Assembly (NCBI GenBank): GCA_964648045.1
Contig: CAZYNU010000024.1
Span: 1-16,549, forward strand
DNA: 16,549 nt
Source of the DNA: JAGOUB01 sp964648045
GTDB taxonomy: Bacteria; Patescibacteriota; Gracilibacteria; Peribacterales; Peribacteraceae
Direction of reading: 5' to 3'
Notes under the pieces: model-generated
Told to the model about the DNA's origin: nothing
The model's database searches: none
The model's input: only the letters and a program-made list of their open reading frames with translations
Part shown: positions 1-6,148 of the stretch, piece by piece
How the letters are laid out: each line of letters begins with the position of its first letter
Position numbering within the stretch: position 1 is the stretch's first letter
Made by a program: the position numbers and the translations under genes

Positions 1-641
1 TCGTTGCGCTTGCCGCGGTGAGGGACGGGTGCCAGGTAGGGCGAGTCGGTCTCGATCATCAACTGTTCGATCGGACACTGCTTGATGGTGTCGCGGATGA
101 CGGTCGACGCCGGGAACGTGGCGATGCCGGTGAACGAGAGGAAGTGTCCCGCGGAGACTAGCGGCGCGACGTCGTTCCAGGTTTCGGTACAGCAGTGAAT
201 GACAGTGCGGGTCCGGCTTGCGAGGATCATGGCGCGCACGTCGGCGACAGCCTCGCGGCAGTGTACGACGGCTGGCAGCTCCAATTCGGCGGCCAGCTCT
301 AGCTGGCGGGCGAAGGTTTCCTTCTGCGTCTCGCGCGGGGAAAAGTTGTAGTGGTGATCGAGGCCGATCTCACCGATCGCGACAACCTTGGGTTGGTCGG
401 CGAGGGTGATCAGTGTCTTGGACGAATGGTCGTTCCAATCTTTCGCGTGGTGCGGATGGACGCCAACCGTACAAAAAATGTGTTCATTCTGGGCGGCGAG
501 GACGACGCATTTCTTCGCCTCTTCCACGGAGTCGGCAATGCAGATCATCCGCTCCACGCCGGCGGCGCGGGCGCGAACGATCATCTCGGCGCGGTCAGGG
601 TCGAACTTGGCAGAGGCCAGGTGGCAGTGCGTGTCGATCAC
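1..641 (-). CDS. tatD: TatD family metal-dependent DNase, C-terminus cut by window edge
   Basis: TatD enzymes are metal-dependent deoxyribonucleases with a TIM-barrel amidohydrolase fold. Translation from GTG at 641 gives 213 residues that run off the window. Metal ligands are visible in the expected order: the H-x-H pair in VIDTHCHL (H5, H7), the carboxylate in AIGEIGLD (E91), H127 in VVHCRE, H149 in VIHCC and D199 in IETDSPYLAP. Family members are usually about 255-265 residues, so roughly 45 are missing. GTG is chosen because it begins the family's usual IDTHCHL opening and the frame meets a TAG upstream with no ATG between. There is no SD. TACGAT lies 6 nt upstream, which fits leaderless expression. 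It is divergent from the gene at 703. Identification is secure; the precise substrate is not. Confidence 0.95.
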   Translation of the reverse strand, partial: MIDTHCHLASAKFDPDRAEMIVRARAAGVERMICIADSVEEAKKCVVLAAQNEHIFCTVGVHPHHAKDWNDHSSKTLITLADQPKVVAIGEIGLDHHYNFSPRETQKETFARQLELAAELELPAVVHCREAVADVRAMILASRTRTVIHCCTETWNDVAPLVSAGHFLSFTGIATFPASTVIRDTIKQCPIEQLMIETDSPYLAPVPHRGKRN

Positions 642-647
642 AGGGTG

Positions 648-653
648 ATCGTA
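648..653 (-). promoter_or_regulatory. Predicted -10 element of tatD (leaderless)
   Basis: TACGAT on the minus strand ends 6 nt before the GTG start. No convincing -35 is present. With a normal -10 to +1 distance, transcription would begin at the start codon. Confidence 0.5.
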
Positions 654-690
654 GAAGCCCTGGGCCCTGCCGTCATCAGCGGTTTTCCGC

Positions 691-696
691 TATAAT
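691..696 (+). promoter_or_regulatory. Consensus -10 element, leaderless, for the gene at 703
   Basis: A perfect TATAAT preceded by GC is followed by 6 nt and then ATG at 703. The -35 region is weak. The predicted +1 falls on the A of the ATG. Confidence 0.6.
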
Positions 697-702
697 GGAC
701 GC

Positions 703-942
703 ATGCCCAACACCAATATTGAATCGCTTGAGTCTCACGTTCTGCCTGAGAACGTGCCCGATCCTCGGTTGAGTCTTGAGGCTTTGCGTCAGCACGTGGC
801 CACTGCTCCGACCGCTGCCCCTGTCATGACTCCGACTGACGCGATTCAGTCCGTCTTGCAGGATCCCACTCTATCGCCCGAGGCCTTTACGGCCGTTGTG
901 CCTGAACAGCAACCGACTATCGAACAGACGCCACCAAAATGA
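703..942 (+). CDS. Small Pro/Thr/Ala-rich hypothetical protein
   Basis: A 79-residue protein that I do not recognise. It starts MPNTNIESLESHVLPENVPD and ends in a run rich in Pro, Gln and Thr. It has no signal peptide, membrane segment or cysteines, and the composition suggests a largely disordered, mildly acidic polypeptide. The main support for it being a gene is the perfect TATAAT exactly 6 nt before the ATG, the same arrangement as other genes in this window. It is divergent from tatD, with 61 bp between the two start codons. The unlikely alternative is that the promoter serves the downstream tRNA-Lys. Confidence 0.6.
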   Translation: MPNTNIESLESHVLPENVPDPRLSLEALRQHVATAPTAAPVMTPTDAIQSVLQDPTLSPEAFTAVVPEQQPTIEQTPPK

Positions 943-1083
943 GACCGTGCGCGGTGGCAGGGGATCGTGTAGCGTTTGTCCGTTCTTTTGTTGCCTCGCC
1001 CGGGTAGATCGCTGCATTGGCTCGCGAGCGGCATCAAAAGACCATGCTCGATCGTCGATCATTCTTTCGAACGTTTCATTCTT

Positions 1084-1159
1084 GGGTCGGTAGCTCAGTT
1101 GGTAGAGCAGTGCCCTTTTAAGGCATTGGTCGAGGGTTCGAGCCCCTCCCGACCCACCA
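1084..1159 (+). tRNA. tRNA-Lys (anticodon UUU)
   Basis: A complete cloverleaf. The acceptor stem GGGTCGG pairs with CCGACCC, the D stem is GCTC/GAGC, and the anticodon stem GTGCC/GGCAT encloses loop CTTTTAA with anticodon TTT at 1117-1119. The T arm is GAGGG-TTCGAGC-CCCTC and the discriminator is A. The CCA tail is encoded (1157-1159). It faces the psiE-like gene, leaving only 7 bp between them. The 141 bp upstream (943-1083) hold no other gene I can support. Confidence 0.98.
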
Positions 1160-1166
1160 TTCACCC

Positions 1167-1595
1167 CTACGCGCGATCACGACTCGACTGCTTCGAGGCT
1201 GGTTCGTGTTGGTCGTCTTCCAAGAAGGCCGACTCTGTAAAGAAGTGCCGTGCCGCCATGAGAGCGACGAATGCCAGTACGCCGGCCATGATGTCGATGG
1301 AGCCCAGATCCGGCTTCAGCATTTTTCGTGCGATCACGAACGCCAGAAGTTCGAGCACTGCGGCAATACTATGGCTGACGAGCATGCGGACGAGTTCTAA
1401 GCCGATGATGATCGCTAGGACACGGTTAATGGCTTCGTTGTACGTGTCGGTGATCGACCAATCCATCTGCATCAGTACGTCGATGCTTTGAACGGCGTAG
1501 GTGATCACGCCAACGATGACGGCGAAGGCGATGAGTTTTTCCATGACCGTAATGGCCATTTTCCAGGCATTGTCGATTCGCAGGTGCATCGTCAT
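1167..1595 (-). CDS. psiE: PsiE-like (phosphate-starvation-inducible family) membrane protein
   Basis: A 142-residue integral membrane protein with about four hydrophobic segments: near residues 13-35, a weaker one near 55-70, then about 75-90 and 98-115. The stretch GLELVRMLVSHS followed by LLAFVIARKML resembles the PsiE family (PF06146) core, an inner-membrane protein whose E. coli member is induced by phosphate starvation. The biochemical role of the family is not established. The tail is hydrophilic and acidic then basic. The ATG at 1595 is chosen because TATCAT lies 6 nt upstream with no SD, matching the leaderless pattern. The phosphate link is inherited from the family name; nothing like a Pho box is visible here. 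Confidence 0.75.
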   Translation of the reverse strand: MTMHLRIDNAWKMAITVMEKLIAFAVIVGVITYAVQSIDVLMQMDWSITDTYNEAINRVLAIIIGLELVRMLVSHSIAAVLELLAFVIARKMLKPDLGSIDIMAGVLAFVALMAARHFFTESAFLEDDQHEPASKQSSRDRA

Positions 1596-1601
1596 GTGCT
1601 G

Positions 1602-1607
1602 ATGATA
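1602..1607 (-). promoter_or_regulatory. Predicted -10 element of the psiE-like gene (leaderless)
   Basis: TATCAT on the minus strand, preceded by CGC, 6 nt before ATG 1595. No clear -35. Confidence 0.5.
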
Positions 1608-1651
1608 GCGTATCGATAGAGGTTCTTTACCTGGAATGATCTATTGAGGCA

Positions 1652-1679
1652 TTGACAGCGTCTTCGCGCGACGTACCCT
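1652..1679 (+). promoter_or_regulatory. Sigma70-type promoter of orphan A
   Basis: A perfect -35 TTGACA (1652-1657), a 16-bp spacer and a -10 TACCCT (1674-1679) place +1 near 1686, giving a leader of about 66 nt before the SD-preceded ATG at 1753. Confidence 0.6.
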
Positions 1680-1685
1680 CCATAT

Positions 1686-1701
1686 GTCAGGTTTGCCTGA
1701 C
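1686..1701 (+). promoter_or_regulatory. 5'-terminal hairpin (or operator) at predicted +1 of orphan A mRNA
   Basis: GTCAGG-TTTG-CCTGAC is a perfect 6-bp stem with a 4-nt loop that starts exactly where +1 is predicted. It may stabilise the mRNA 5' end. As DNA it could instead be a short operator. Confidence 0.45.
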
Positions 1702-1752
1702 GCGTCTTTCACACTAGCGAACAATTCACTCACCTTCATGGGAGGTCTGGCC

Positions 1753-2244
1753 ATGCGGCAGTTGTCTTTCTGTATTCCCGACGCGGGCGATCTACCAATG
1801 GTCGTCGCGCGCGTCATGATGAACTTTGGCAGCCTGGCTGCCAATCAGTACTCCTGGGCGACGCTGCTCCGATCCTTGGGCTGCAATCAGGGGTTGGCGT
1901 TCTATCACAAGCTCCCCAGCATCTCCCTCCAAGAGGCCGCCCAGCGGCTCATCTTGAATGCCCGTCAGGCTCAGCTACCCGCTCCGGAGCCCATTCCCGG
2001 TCAGGCCGAGATCACTGTGCACGCCGACGCCGTCCATTTCGTCACTCCGCGCGGTGTCCTCGTATGCATCGGTCGTGAGGAGGCGCGCTGCTGCATTCAG
2101 ATGCATTTCGGTCGCGACAGTCGGCGGCTGGCCGTGAACATCCTGGCCACCCTGTTCCGTTTCAATGTCCCGGGCGTCGCGCGACTCCTCTCTCAGGCCG
2201 CTGCGGAGGCAGCGCTCGTTGAAGAGGAATTCCTCGTCGCCTGA
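1753..2244 (+). CDS. Orphan A: hypothetical protein, SD-led
   Basis: A 163-residue protein that I do not recognise. The frame is open from ATG 1684, but I choose ATG 1753 because a perfect SD, GGAGGT, sits at 1741-1746 with 6-nt spacing and the predicted +1 (about 1686) lies after the first ATG. The N-terminal half is mixed helix (MRQLSFCIPDAGDLP). The middle carries a Pro-rich linker (LPAPEPIPGQAE) and then a likely beta region (ITVHADAVHFVTPRGVLVCIG). The C-terminus is an Ala/Leu-rich amphipathic helix. It has a few scattered cysteines, including a CC pair, and no signal peptide or membrane segment. It is a single-gene unit with its own promoter, leader hairpin, SD and terminator, unlike most neighbours. 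The function is unknown. Confidence 0.8.
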   Translation: MRQLSFCIPDAGDLPMVVARVMMNFGSLAANQYSWATLLRSLGCNQGLAFYHKLPSISLQEAAQRLILNARQAQLPAPEPIPGQAEITVHADAVHFVTPRGVLVCIGREEARCCIQMHFGRDSRRLAVNILATLFRFNVPGVARLLSQAAAEAALVEEEFLVA

Positions 2245-2259
2245 TCGTTCGGCTTGATT

Positions 2260-2289
2260 CCCTGTCGCAGGAAGCGACGGGGATTTTTT
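2260..2289 (+). terminator. Intrinsic terminator of orphan A
   Basis: The stem CCCTGTCGC pairs with GCGACGGGG (one G-U pair) around loop AGGAA, followed by A and six T. It lies 15 bp after the stop codon. Confidence 0.9.
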
Positions 2290-2327
2290 CGTGGAACCAA
2301 CGCAGTGATCTCTCTTCGGTCGGGCGT

Positions 2328-2633
2328 TCAGGTGAACGACTGCTGGCTGAGCCACAGCCAGAACACGGCCAGGACGACGGTTGGCAGCAAGCTGAGCACC
2401 AGGCCTAGCCACGTCTGATTGCGGCGAATGAGCAGGATGGCGCCGATGAGCGAGGCGGTAGGGATGAGGAGACATGCGCCCACCACGCCGCCGGCGATGA
2501 GCCAAGGCGCGACGCTGTCGACACCCGAATCGAAAGTCATCAATGACAGACCGCCGATCGTGAAGAAGACGGGTACGGTCAGCGACACGAGAATAATGGC
2601 GAGGATGGTGGCCAAGAGGGGGATGCGCTTCAT
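2328..2633 (-). CDS. Small membrane protein, about three helices
   Basis: A 101-residue hydrophobic protein of unknown function. It starts MKRIPLLATILAIILVSL, a basic N-terminus followed by a hydrophobic helix (about 5-28). Two further helices lie near 42-68, with positive residues after them (LIRRNQ), and 74-95. ATG 2633 is preferred over the upstream in-frame ATG at 2690 because it places the basic residues directly before the first helix and because TAGGAT stands 7 nt upstream, the local leaderless arrangement. Its upstream region is shared with the divergent promoter of orphan B. No conserved polar residues suggest a transport or catalytic role. Confidence 0.7.
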   Translation of the reverse strand: MKRIPLLATILAIILVSLTVPVFFTIGGLSLMTFDSGVDSVAPWLIAGGVVGACLLIPTASLIGAILLIRRNQTWLGLVLSLLPTVVLAVFWLWLSQQSFT

Positions 2634-2640
2634 GCCGTTG

Positions 2641-2646
2641 ATCCTA
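2641..2646 (-). promoter_or_regulatory. Predicted -10 element of the membrane protein at 2633 (leaderless)
   Basis: TAGGAT on the minus strand, 7 nt before ATG 2633, with no SD in the gap. Confidence 0.45.
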
Positions 2647-2681
2647 TCGTTTGTTGGCTTACTTTCAATGTTTTCTCTATA

Positions 2682-2709
2682 TTGACACATAACAAATATA
2701 GTATATTAT
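2682..2709 (+). promoter_or_regulatory. Strong sigma70-type promoter of orphan B
   Basis: A perfect -35 TTGACA (2682-2687), a 16-bp AT-rich spacer and a -10 TATTAT (2704-2709). The predicted +1 is near 2716, about 150 nt before the coding start. This is among the most canonical promoters in the window. Confidence 0.7.
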
Positions 2710-2715
2710 TATTTT

Positions 2716-2866
2716 TATCGGCGGAACGCGCCGATGGTCATTCACTCCAGCGGGCAGTGAGGCGCATGCCGGATGCTCCCGCGGGCCGATCGATTCCATC
2801 GCTCCGCGGGAGCATCCGCTCCTTTCTCTTACACATTGTTGTGCTTCAGAAATAAGGATTTCAATC
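2716..2866 (+). promoter_or_regulatory. Structured 5' leader of orphan B with three hairpins
   Basis: Three successive inverted repeats follow the predicted +1. P1 (2717-2735) is ATCGGCG/CGCCGAT with a 5-nt loop. P2 (2742-2760) is TCACT/AGTGA with a 9-nt loop. P3 (2770-2818) is a perfect 15-bp stem of 2770-2784 with 2804-2818, continued inward by a G-U pair, one mismatch and 4 bp (2787-2790 with 2798-2801) around a 7-nt loop. A pyrimidine-rich stretch, not a clean U-tract, follows P3. The SD AAGGA (2854-2858) is outside the stems, 8 nt before ATG 2867. It could be a cis-regulatory RNA, an attenuator, a small RNA or an mRNA-stabilising leader. Confidence 0.6.
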
Positions 2867-3187
2867 ATGCGTCAAACTTTTGTATTCACCGGTGCCTTTC
2901 AGATCTTCCAGAATGCCTTCCCGGAACTTCCAATTGGCGAGATTCATCGCTTTGTGTTGACACAAGAAGGGCTCGTCAATATTCGGCGACATCTCTGCCA
3001 AAGTTGTCTGAAACAAGGTTGGGAGGTGATGAACGGGGAGGTTCGGAAGGATCAGATAGCTTTTCATTGTGCCGCCTTGACGTACTCCGTTTGGTTCCAG
3101 CGTGCGGAGGAAGCACACGAGCTGCGCTGTGAGATTGTAGGGTTGCGTGAGTTACCCAAAGATCTAGCTGAAAAACTTGGAGCTTGA
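2867..3187 (+). CDS. Orphan B: hypothetical protein behind a structured leader
   Basis: A 106-residue soluble protein that I do not recognise. It begins MRQTFVFTGAFQIFQNAF and contains a mid-protein pair of cysteines in RRHLCQSCLKQGW (C-x2-C), a further Cys in the AFHCAALTYSVWF stretch and another near the C-terminus in ELRCEIVGL. Two C-x2-C-type residues alone are not enough to claim metal binding. There is no signal peptide or membrane segment. The start is supported by SD AAGGA with 8-nt spacing. By eye it is less GC-rich than its neighbours, which may reflect later acquisition. It is a single-gene unit with a strong promoter, a structured leader and a strong terminator. The function is unknown. 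Confidence 0.8.
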   Translation: MRQTFVFTGAFQIFQNAFPELPIGEIHRFVLTQEGLVNIRRHLCQSCLKQGWEVMNGEVRKDQIAFHCAALTYSVWFQRAEEAHELRCEIVGLRELPKDLAEKLGA

Positions 3188-3209
3188 ATATTGCTGCCCG
3201 CTTGAATAC

Positions 3210-3236
3210 GCCCCCGTTACCGACGGGGGCTTTTTT
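3210..3236 (+). terminator. Intrinsic terminator of orphan B
   Basis: The perfect stem GCCCCCGT/ACGGGGGC around a 5-nt loop is followed by six T. It starts 23 bp after the stop codon. Confidence 0.95.
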
Positions 3237-3245
3237 GATGCTCGC

Positions 3246-3277
3246 GAAGAAGGCCCCGGTTGGGGGCCTTCTTCTTT
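3246..3277 (+). terminator. Second long hairpin after orphan B, possible back-up terminator
   Basis: A perfect 12-bp stem, GAAGAAGGCCCC (3246-3257) with GGGGCCTTCTTC (3263-3274), and a 5-nt loop, followed only by TTT then G. It lies between the convergent ends of orphan B and the secreted protein. The minus side has no T-tract, so it is best read as a back-up for the plus strand or an mRNA 3' end stabiliser. Confidence 0.55.
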
Positions 3278-3295
3278 GAAAGTCGAGATGATTGT

Positions 3296-3838
3296 TCAGA
3301 GTGAGAGGTCATCCGTCGCGTCCATACCGGCCGACTCGTCGATGCTCGTGCCACCGCATTTCTTCACGGCATCCTTAAACGTCTTCCAAGCGGCGTCTCG
3401 TGCCTCGCGCAGCGTCTTGCGGGCGGCCTTGGTGCTCTCGCCGTAGGCGGACCAAGCATCGGCCACGGTCTTGGCGCGAGTGTCGGCATTGGTGCTAATC
3501 CAAGCGCCGTCCAAGGTGGAGGCGCGCAACGACAGGGCGCTCGTCGTGCTCGTGCTGAAGGCTTTGAAGGCGGCCAGTACGGCGGCCTCACGAGCGGCTA
3601 CGACCGGGCGAATGCAACCGGCGTCGCCACTAGAGACATCGCTCTTTTCTTCCTGTTTCTGATCGCGCATATTGTGCTTTTCCTGCTGGCGATCGACGCG
3701 CCAGTTTTCCTTTACGCCCCGAAGGATTTCGCGGCGTGACTGAAGAGTGCCGCTGGCCGGGCGCGCCAAGGCCGGCGAAGCCGTAGCGAGGACGGCAACC
3801 GCAGTGGCGGCAGCCGCGAGGGCATTGAGGTGACGCAT
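3296..3838 (-). CDS. Secreted Ala/Lys-rich helical protein
   Basis: A 180-residue protein with a clear signal peptide: MRHLNALAAAATAVAVLATA, then SPALARPA with an Ala-x-Ala-type cleavage site near residue 26. The mature part is almost all charged amphipathic helix. After a basic, Gln-rich segment (about 40-65) come repeats of a pattern such as REAAVLAAFKAF, ASTLDGAWI, TVADAWSAYGES and ARDAAWKTFKDA, with regularly spaced Ala, Trp/Phe and charged residues. I have the impression of similar secreted helical proteins in many Patescibacteria, but know no function. One Cys sits near the signal-proximal third and one near the C-terminus (KKCGG), possibly a disulfide. The longer frame to 4000 is rejected because the signal peptide begins at 3838. 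No SD is visible. Confidence 0.75.
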   Translation of the reverse strand: MRHLNALAAAATAVAVLATASPALARPASGTLQSRREILRGVKENWRVDRQQEKHNMRDQKQEEKSDVSSGDAGCIRPVVAAREAAVLAAFKAFSTSTTSALSLRASTLDGAWISTNADTRAKTVADAWSAYGESTKAARKTLREARDAAWKTFKDAVKKCGGTSIDESAGMDATDDLSL

Positions 3839-3870
3839 GAAAAAATGGGGAGGGGAGGTAAGACGGCGCG

Positions 3871-3876
3871 ATCGTA
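3871..3876 (-). promoter_or_regulatory. Possible -10 of the secreted helical protein
   Basis: TACGAT on the minus strand lies 32 nt before ATG 3838, leaving an untranslated leader of about 25 nt made of CCTCCCC-type sequence with no SD. This gene does not fit the 6-8 nt leaderless spacing. Confidence 0.25.
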
Positions 3877-3941
3877 CACTTCTGCGTGGACAAGAAAGAT
3901 TGACGATGTGCTGGCGATCTCGCCTCGCCCGCAATCTCGCG

Positions 3942-3947
3942 TAGTAT
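3942..3947 (+). promoter_or_regulatory. Predicted -10 element of the DUF4015 gene (leaderless)
   Basis: TAGTAT lies 8 nt before GTG 3956, with no SD between. Confidence 0.45.
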
Positions 3948-3955
3948 GACGCACC

Positions 3956-5317
3956 GTGACGTCCGATCCGAACGCCACGGGCTCTTCCTCTATGCATCAT
4001 CGTGTCTTAACGACCGGCCTGCCGCTGTTGGCGGGCGCTTTCGTGGTGGTTGCGGCCGGCGCCGCTATCGCCCGCACCGTCTCGCAACCCACTCCTTCCT
4101 CGGCTGTGCGCCATGGCGCCGCTCCGGCGGCAGTGACCGCTTCCTTGAAGCCTTCGCCTGGCGTGTCATCCGCGAAGGGTGACGATCGGGCGGCATTGCG
4201 TGCTCGCCTGCGTGCCGAGCGTCGCGTCGCTTTGACCGATGAGCGTAAAGCCGAATTGCGTGAAGAATTCCACGCCGCCGCGATCGATGCGGCCACGAGT
4301 AACTTGCGCACCCAGCGCGCCATTGGCCCGTATCTGTCGGCCACATCGGTTGGTCGTGAAGATTTTTTCAGTCAGATTGCCGACCGCATTGCCAAGAGCG
4401 AGGCGCACCCGGCTGTCATCTTTGATGTGAAGGGAACATACGTCTACTTCGAGACTGATTCACCGTTGGCCGAGAAGCTTGGACGCATCGACTCCAAATA
4501 TGATCTGCCCCAGGTGCTCTCGGCTTTGAAGGAGCGTGGCGTCTACACCATGGCGCGTTTCATTGCGTTGAAGGATCCTGGCCTGGCTGGTGTGGCGCCG
4601 GAAACACAGATCCGTAACCCAAAGACCGGCGTCAGTGTGGGGAATATGTGGGTGGATGGCAGCAATCAGACGACCATCGAGTACAACATGGAGGTTCTGC
4701 AAGACCTGGTTGATGCCGGTATCGACGAGGTGAACTTTGACTACATCCGTTTTCCCACGGAGTACTCGCTCGCGCAGGTGGGCATGACCAAGGATGATAA
4801 AATTGCGAAGGTGGAGGCGTTCTTGAAGGCGGCACGCGAGCTGGTGAACAAGAGTGGCGGCCAGACGAAAATCGGCATCAGCACCTACGCCATCATCGGT
4901 TGGAACTACGACGTGAACGTGGAATACCTCGGACAGGATGTTGTCCGCTTCGCGCCGCTTGTGGACGTGATCTCGCCGATGGCCTACCCGGCCTCTTTCG
5001 CGGAGAACGCCTACTACACTCCGGGTGTTCATCCTCGCAGCCGCATGTATTACCTCGTCTACCGCACGATGACCGGCTACCGTGAGCAGCTTGGCAGCGA
5101 GGCTTGGAAATTGCGTCCGTGGATTCAGGGATATAGCGCCACAGCCAAAGATATGCGTGAGCAGATCGATGCTGTCTTTGACTCTGGCGCGTGTGGCTTT
5201 ACCGTATGGAGCGCTGGTAATAACTACACGCCCACGTTCGGCGCCATCGACGCCTGGGATGCTCCCGCTGACTGCGTGCCGAAGGGCTTCCCGTATGATG
5301 TCTCGGCCGCGCTTTAA
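3956..5317 (+). CDS. DUF4015-type putative glycoside hydrolase, membrane-anchored or secreted
   Basis: A 453-residue extracytoplasmic protein. An N-terminal hydrophobic helix (about 20-40, LLAGAFVVVAAGAAIA) acts as signal or anchor. It is followed by a Pro/Ala/Ser-rich linker and a basic helical region rich in Arg and Glu (about 80-120). The domain from about 150 to 440 matches the DUF4015 (PF13200) putative glycoside hydrolase family: AVIFDVKGTYVYFETDS at the first strand, GIDEVNFDYIRFP near 253-267 with the typical D-Y-I-R-F-P signature, PLVDVISPMAYPASF, RPWIQGYS, and a final GFTVWSAGNNY. The family is a TIM-barrel-like fold related to GH13/GH-type enzymes; its substrate is unproven. The GTG start is supported by TAGTAT 8 nt upstream. 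An ATG at 3992 would also keep the hydrophobic helix. Confidence 0.85.
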   Translation: MTSDPNATGSSSMHHRVLTTGLPLLAGAFVVVAAGAAIARTVSQPTPSSAVRHGAAPAAVTASLKPSPGVSSAKGDDRAALRARLRAERRVALTDERKAELREEFHAAAIDAATSNLRTQRAIGPYLSATSVGREDFFSQIADRIAKSEAHPAVIFDVKGTYVYFETDSPLAEKLGRIDSKYDLPQVLSALKERGVYTMARFIALKDPGLAGVAPETQIRNPKTGVSVGNMWVDGSNQTTIEYNMEVLQDLVDAGIDEVNFDYIRFPTEYSLAQVGMTKDDKIAKVEAFLKAARELVNKSGGQTKIGISTYAIIGWNYDVNVEYLGQDVVRFAPLVDVISPMAYPASFAENAYYTPGVHPRSRMYYLVYRTMTGYREQLGSEAWKLRPWIQGYSATAKDMREQIDAVFDSGACGFTVWSAGNNYTPTFGAIDAWDAPADCVPKGFPYDVSAAL

Positions 5318-5352
5318 GCGCAGGAGCCCTGGCGCACTTCTCGCCAGTGCCG

Positions 5353-5358
5353 TAGATT
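5353..5358 (+). promoter_or_regulatory. Predicted -10 element of the VIT1/CCC1 gene (leaderless)
   Basis: TAGATT lies 7 nt before ATG 5366. A 6-bp inverted repeat, CTGGCG/CGCCAG, lies just upstream at about 5329-5347, where a -35 or a regulator would bind. Confidence 0.45.
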
Positions 5359-5365
5359 CCTTGCG

Positions 5366-6091
5366 ATGAGTCTCACCAAGTTTCTGGCGGCGCGCGGCGG
5401 CACCGAAAAGTTGGGCCCCTATATCCGCGAAATCGTGTACGGCGGCAATGACGGTATTGTCACGACCTTTGCGGTGGTAGCGGGCACCGTGGGTGCCAAC
5501 TTGCCGCACTCCATCATCATCGTGCTGGGCTTGGCCAATCTGTTTGCTGACGGTCTTTCCATGGCGACCGGCGCGTATTTGTCTGAAAAATCCGATATCG
5601 CCCAGAATCAGCGTTTGCGTCGCGAGGAGGCTGCCTTGCTCAAAGCGGATCGCAAGACACAGGAAGCTGTTGTGCGTGCCCACTTGGCCGCCCAGGGTTT
5701 TGCCGGAGAGAACTTGCAAAAAGCAACAACAGTCATGATGACCGACGATCGAAGTGCTCTCGACATGGTCATGTTAGCCAAGCACGGTCATGCCGGTGAC
5801 GAAGGTTCAAGCCCTCTGGCCGACGGCCTGATGACGCTGTGTTCGTTCGTGTTCTTCGGCGCCATTCCACTTTTGCCCTACTTCTTCACCATTGGTGCAG
5901 AGCATCGCTTTAGCGTTGCAATCGCTGGCACCTTCGTGGCCTTGGCCCTGCTCGGAGCCGCACGCAGCATCGTAACGCGCGAGAAGCTCTACCGCGGTCC
6001 GCTGGAAATCGTTTTCGTAGGTGCACTCGGCGCCATCGTGGCCTATCTCATTGGAGCCGCCTTCAAGACGGCATTCCAAGTCAGCCTGTAA
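5366..6091 (+). CDS. VIT1/CCC1 family iron/manganese transporter
   Basis: A 241-residue membrane protein of the VIT1/CCC1 family (PF01988), which exports Fe2+ or Mn2+ from the cytoplasm in exchange for protons or stores it in vacuoles in eukaryotes. Signature sequences are present: REIVYGGNDGIVTTFAVVAG in helix 1, then GLANLFADGLSMATGAYLSE in helix 2 with the conserved Asp, Met and Glu residues. A hydrophilic middle segment rich in Glu, Lys, Met and His (about 75-145) corresponds to the cytoplasmic metal-binding domain. Three C-terminal helices lie near 155-175, 182-203 and 212-234. The start is supported by TAGATT 7 nt upstream. The length is typical for bacterial members. Metal specificity cannot be read from the sequence. 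Confidence 0.92.
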   Translation: MSLTKFLAARGGTEKLGPYIREIVYGGNDGIVTTFAVVAGTVGANLPHSIIIVLGLANLFADGLSMATGAYLSEKSDIAQNQRLRREEAALLKADRKTQEAVVRAHLAAQGFAGENLQKATTVMMTDDRSALDMVMLAKHGHAGDEGSSPLADGLMTLCSFVFFGAIPLLPYFFTIGAEHRFSVAIAGTFVALALLGAARSIVTREKLYRGPLEIVFVGALGAIVAYLIGAAFKTAFQVSL

Positions 6092-6106
6092 GGGCTGGCG
6101 ACGATA

Positions 6107-6135
6107 TTCACAAAATAGTAATTTTGTGTTATAAT
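6107..6135 (+). promoter_or_regulatory. Strong sigma70 promoter of the SLH-CAP gene
   Basis: A -35 TTCACA (6107-6112), an exact 17-bp spacer and a perfect -10 TATAAT (6130-6135). The +1 is expected near 6142, leaving a 6-7 nt leader without SD before ATG 6149. Confidence 0.75.
6109..6128 (+). promoter_or_regulatory. Perfect palindrome in the promoter spacer, candidate operator
   Basis: CACAAAAT-AGTA-ATTTTGTG is a perfect 8-4-8 inverted repeat that fills the space between the -35 (which it overlaps by 4 bp) and the -10. A dimeric regulator bound here would block RNA polymerase. There is no T-tract after it, so it is not a terminator. Confidence 0.6.
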
Positions 6136-6148
6136 AAAAATCAAACAC

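Noticed and set aside
871..1164. 97-residue minus frame over the tRNA-Lys
   Set aside because: It runs across the tRNA gene in antisense. The N-terminal part is translated tRNA sequence.
2770..2818. 15-bp perfect inverted repeat as insertion-sequence ends
   Set aside because: The arms are only 19 bp apart, with no transposase nearby and no target duplication; an RNA hairpin in the leader fits better.
4460..5719. 419-residue open frame on the minus strand
   Set aside because: It lies wholly opposite the DUF4015 hydrolase and the VIT1 gene, both with clear family motifs. High GC and shared codon phase keep the antisense frame open; it has no domain, start signal or SD.
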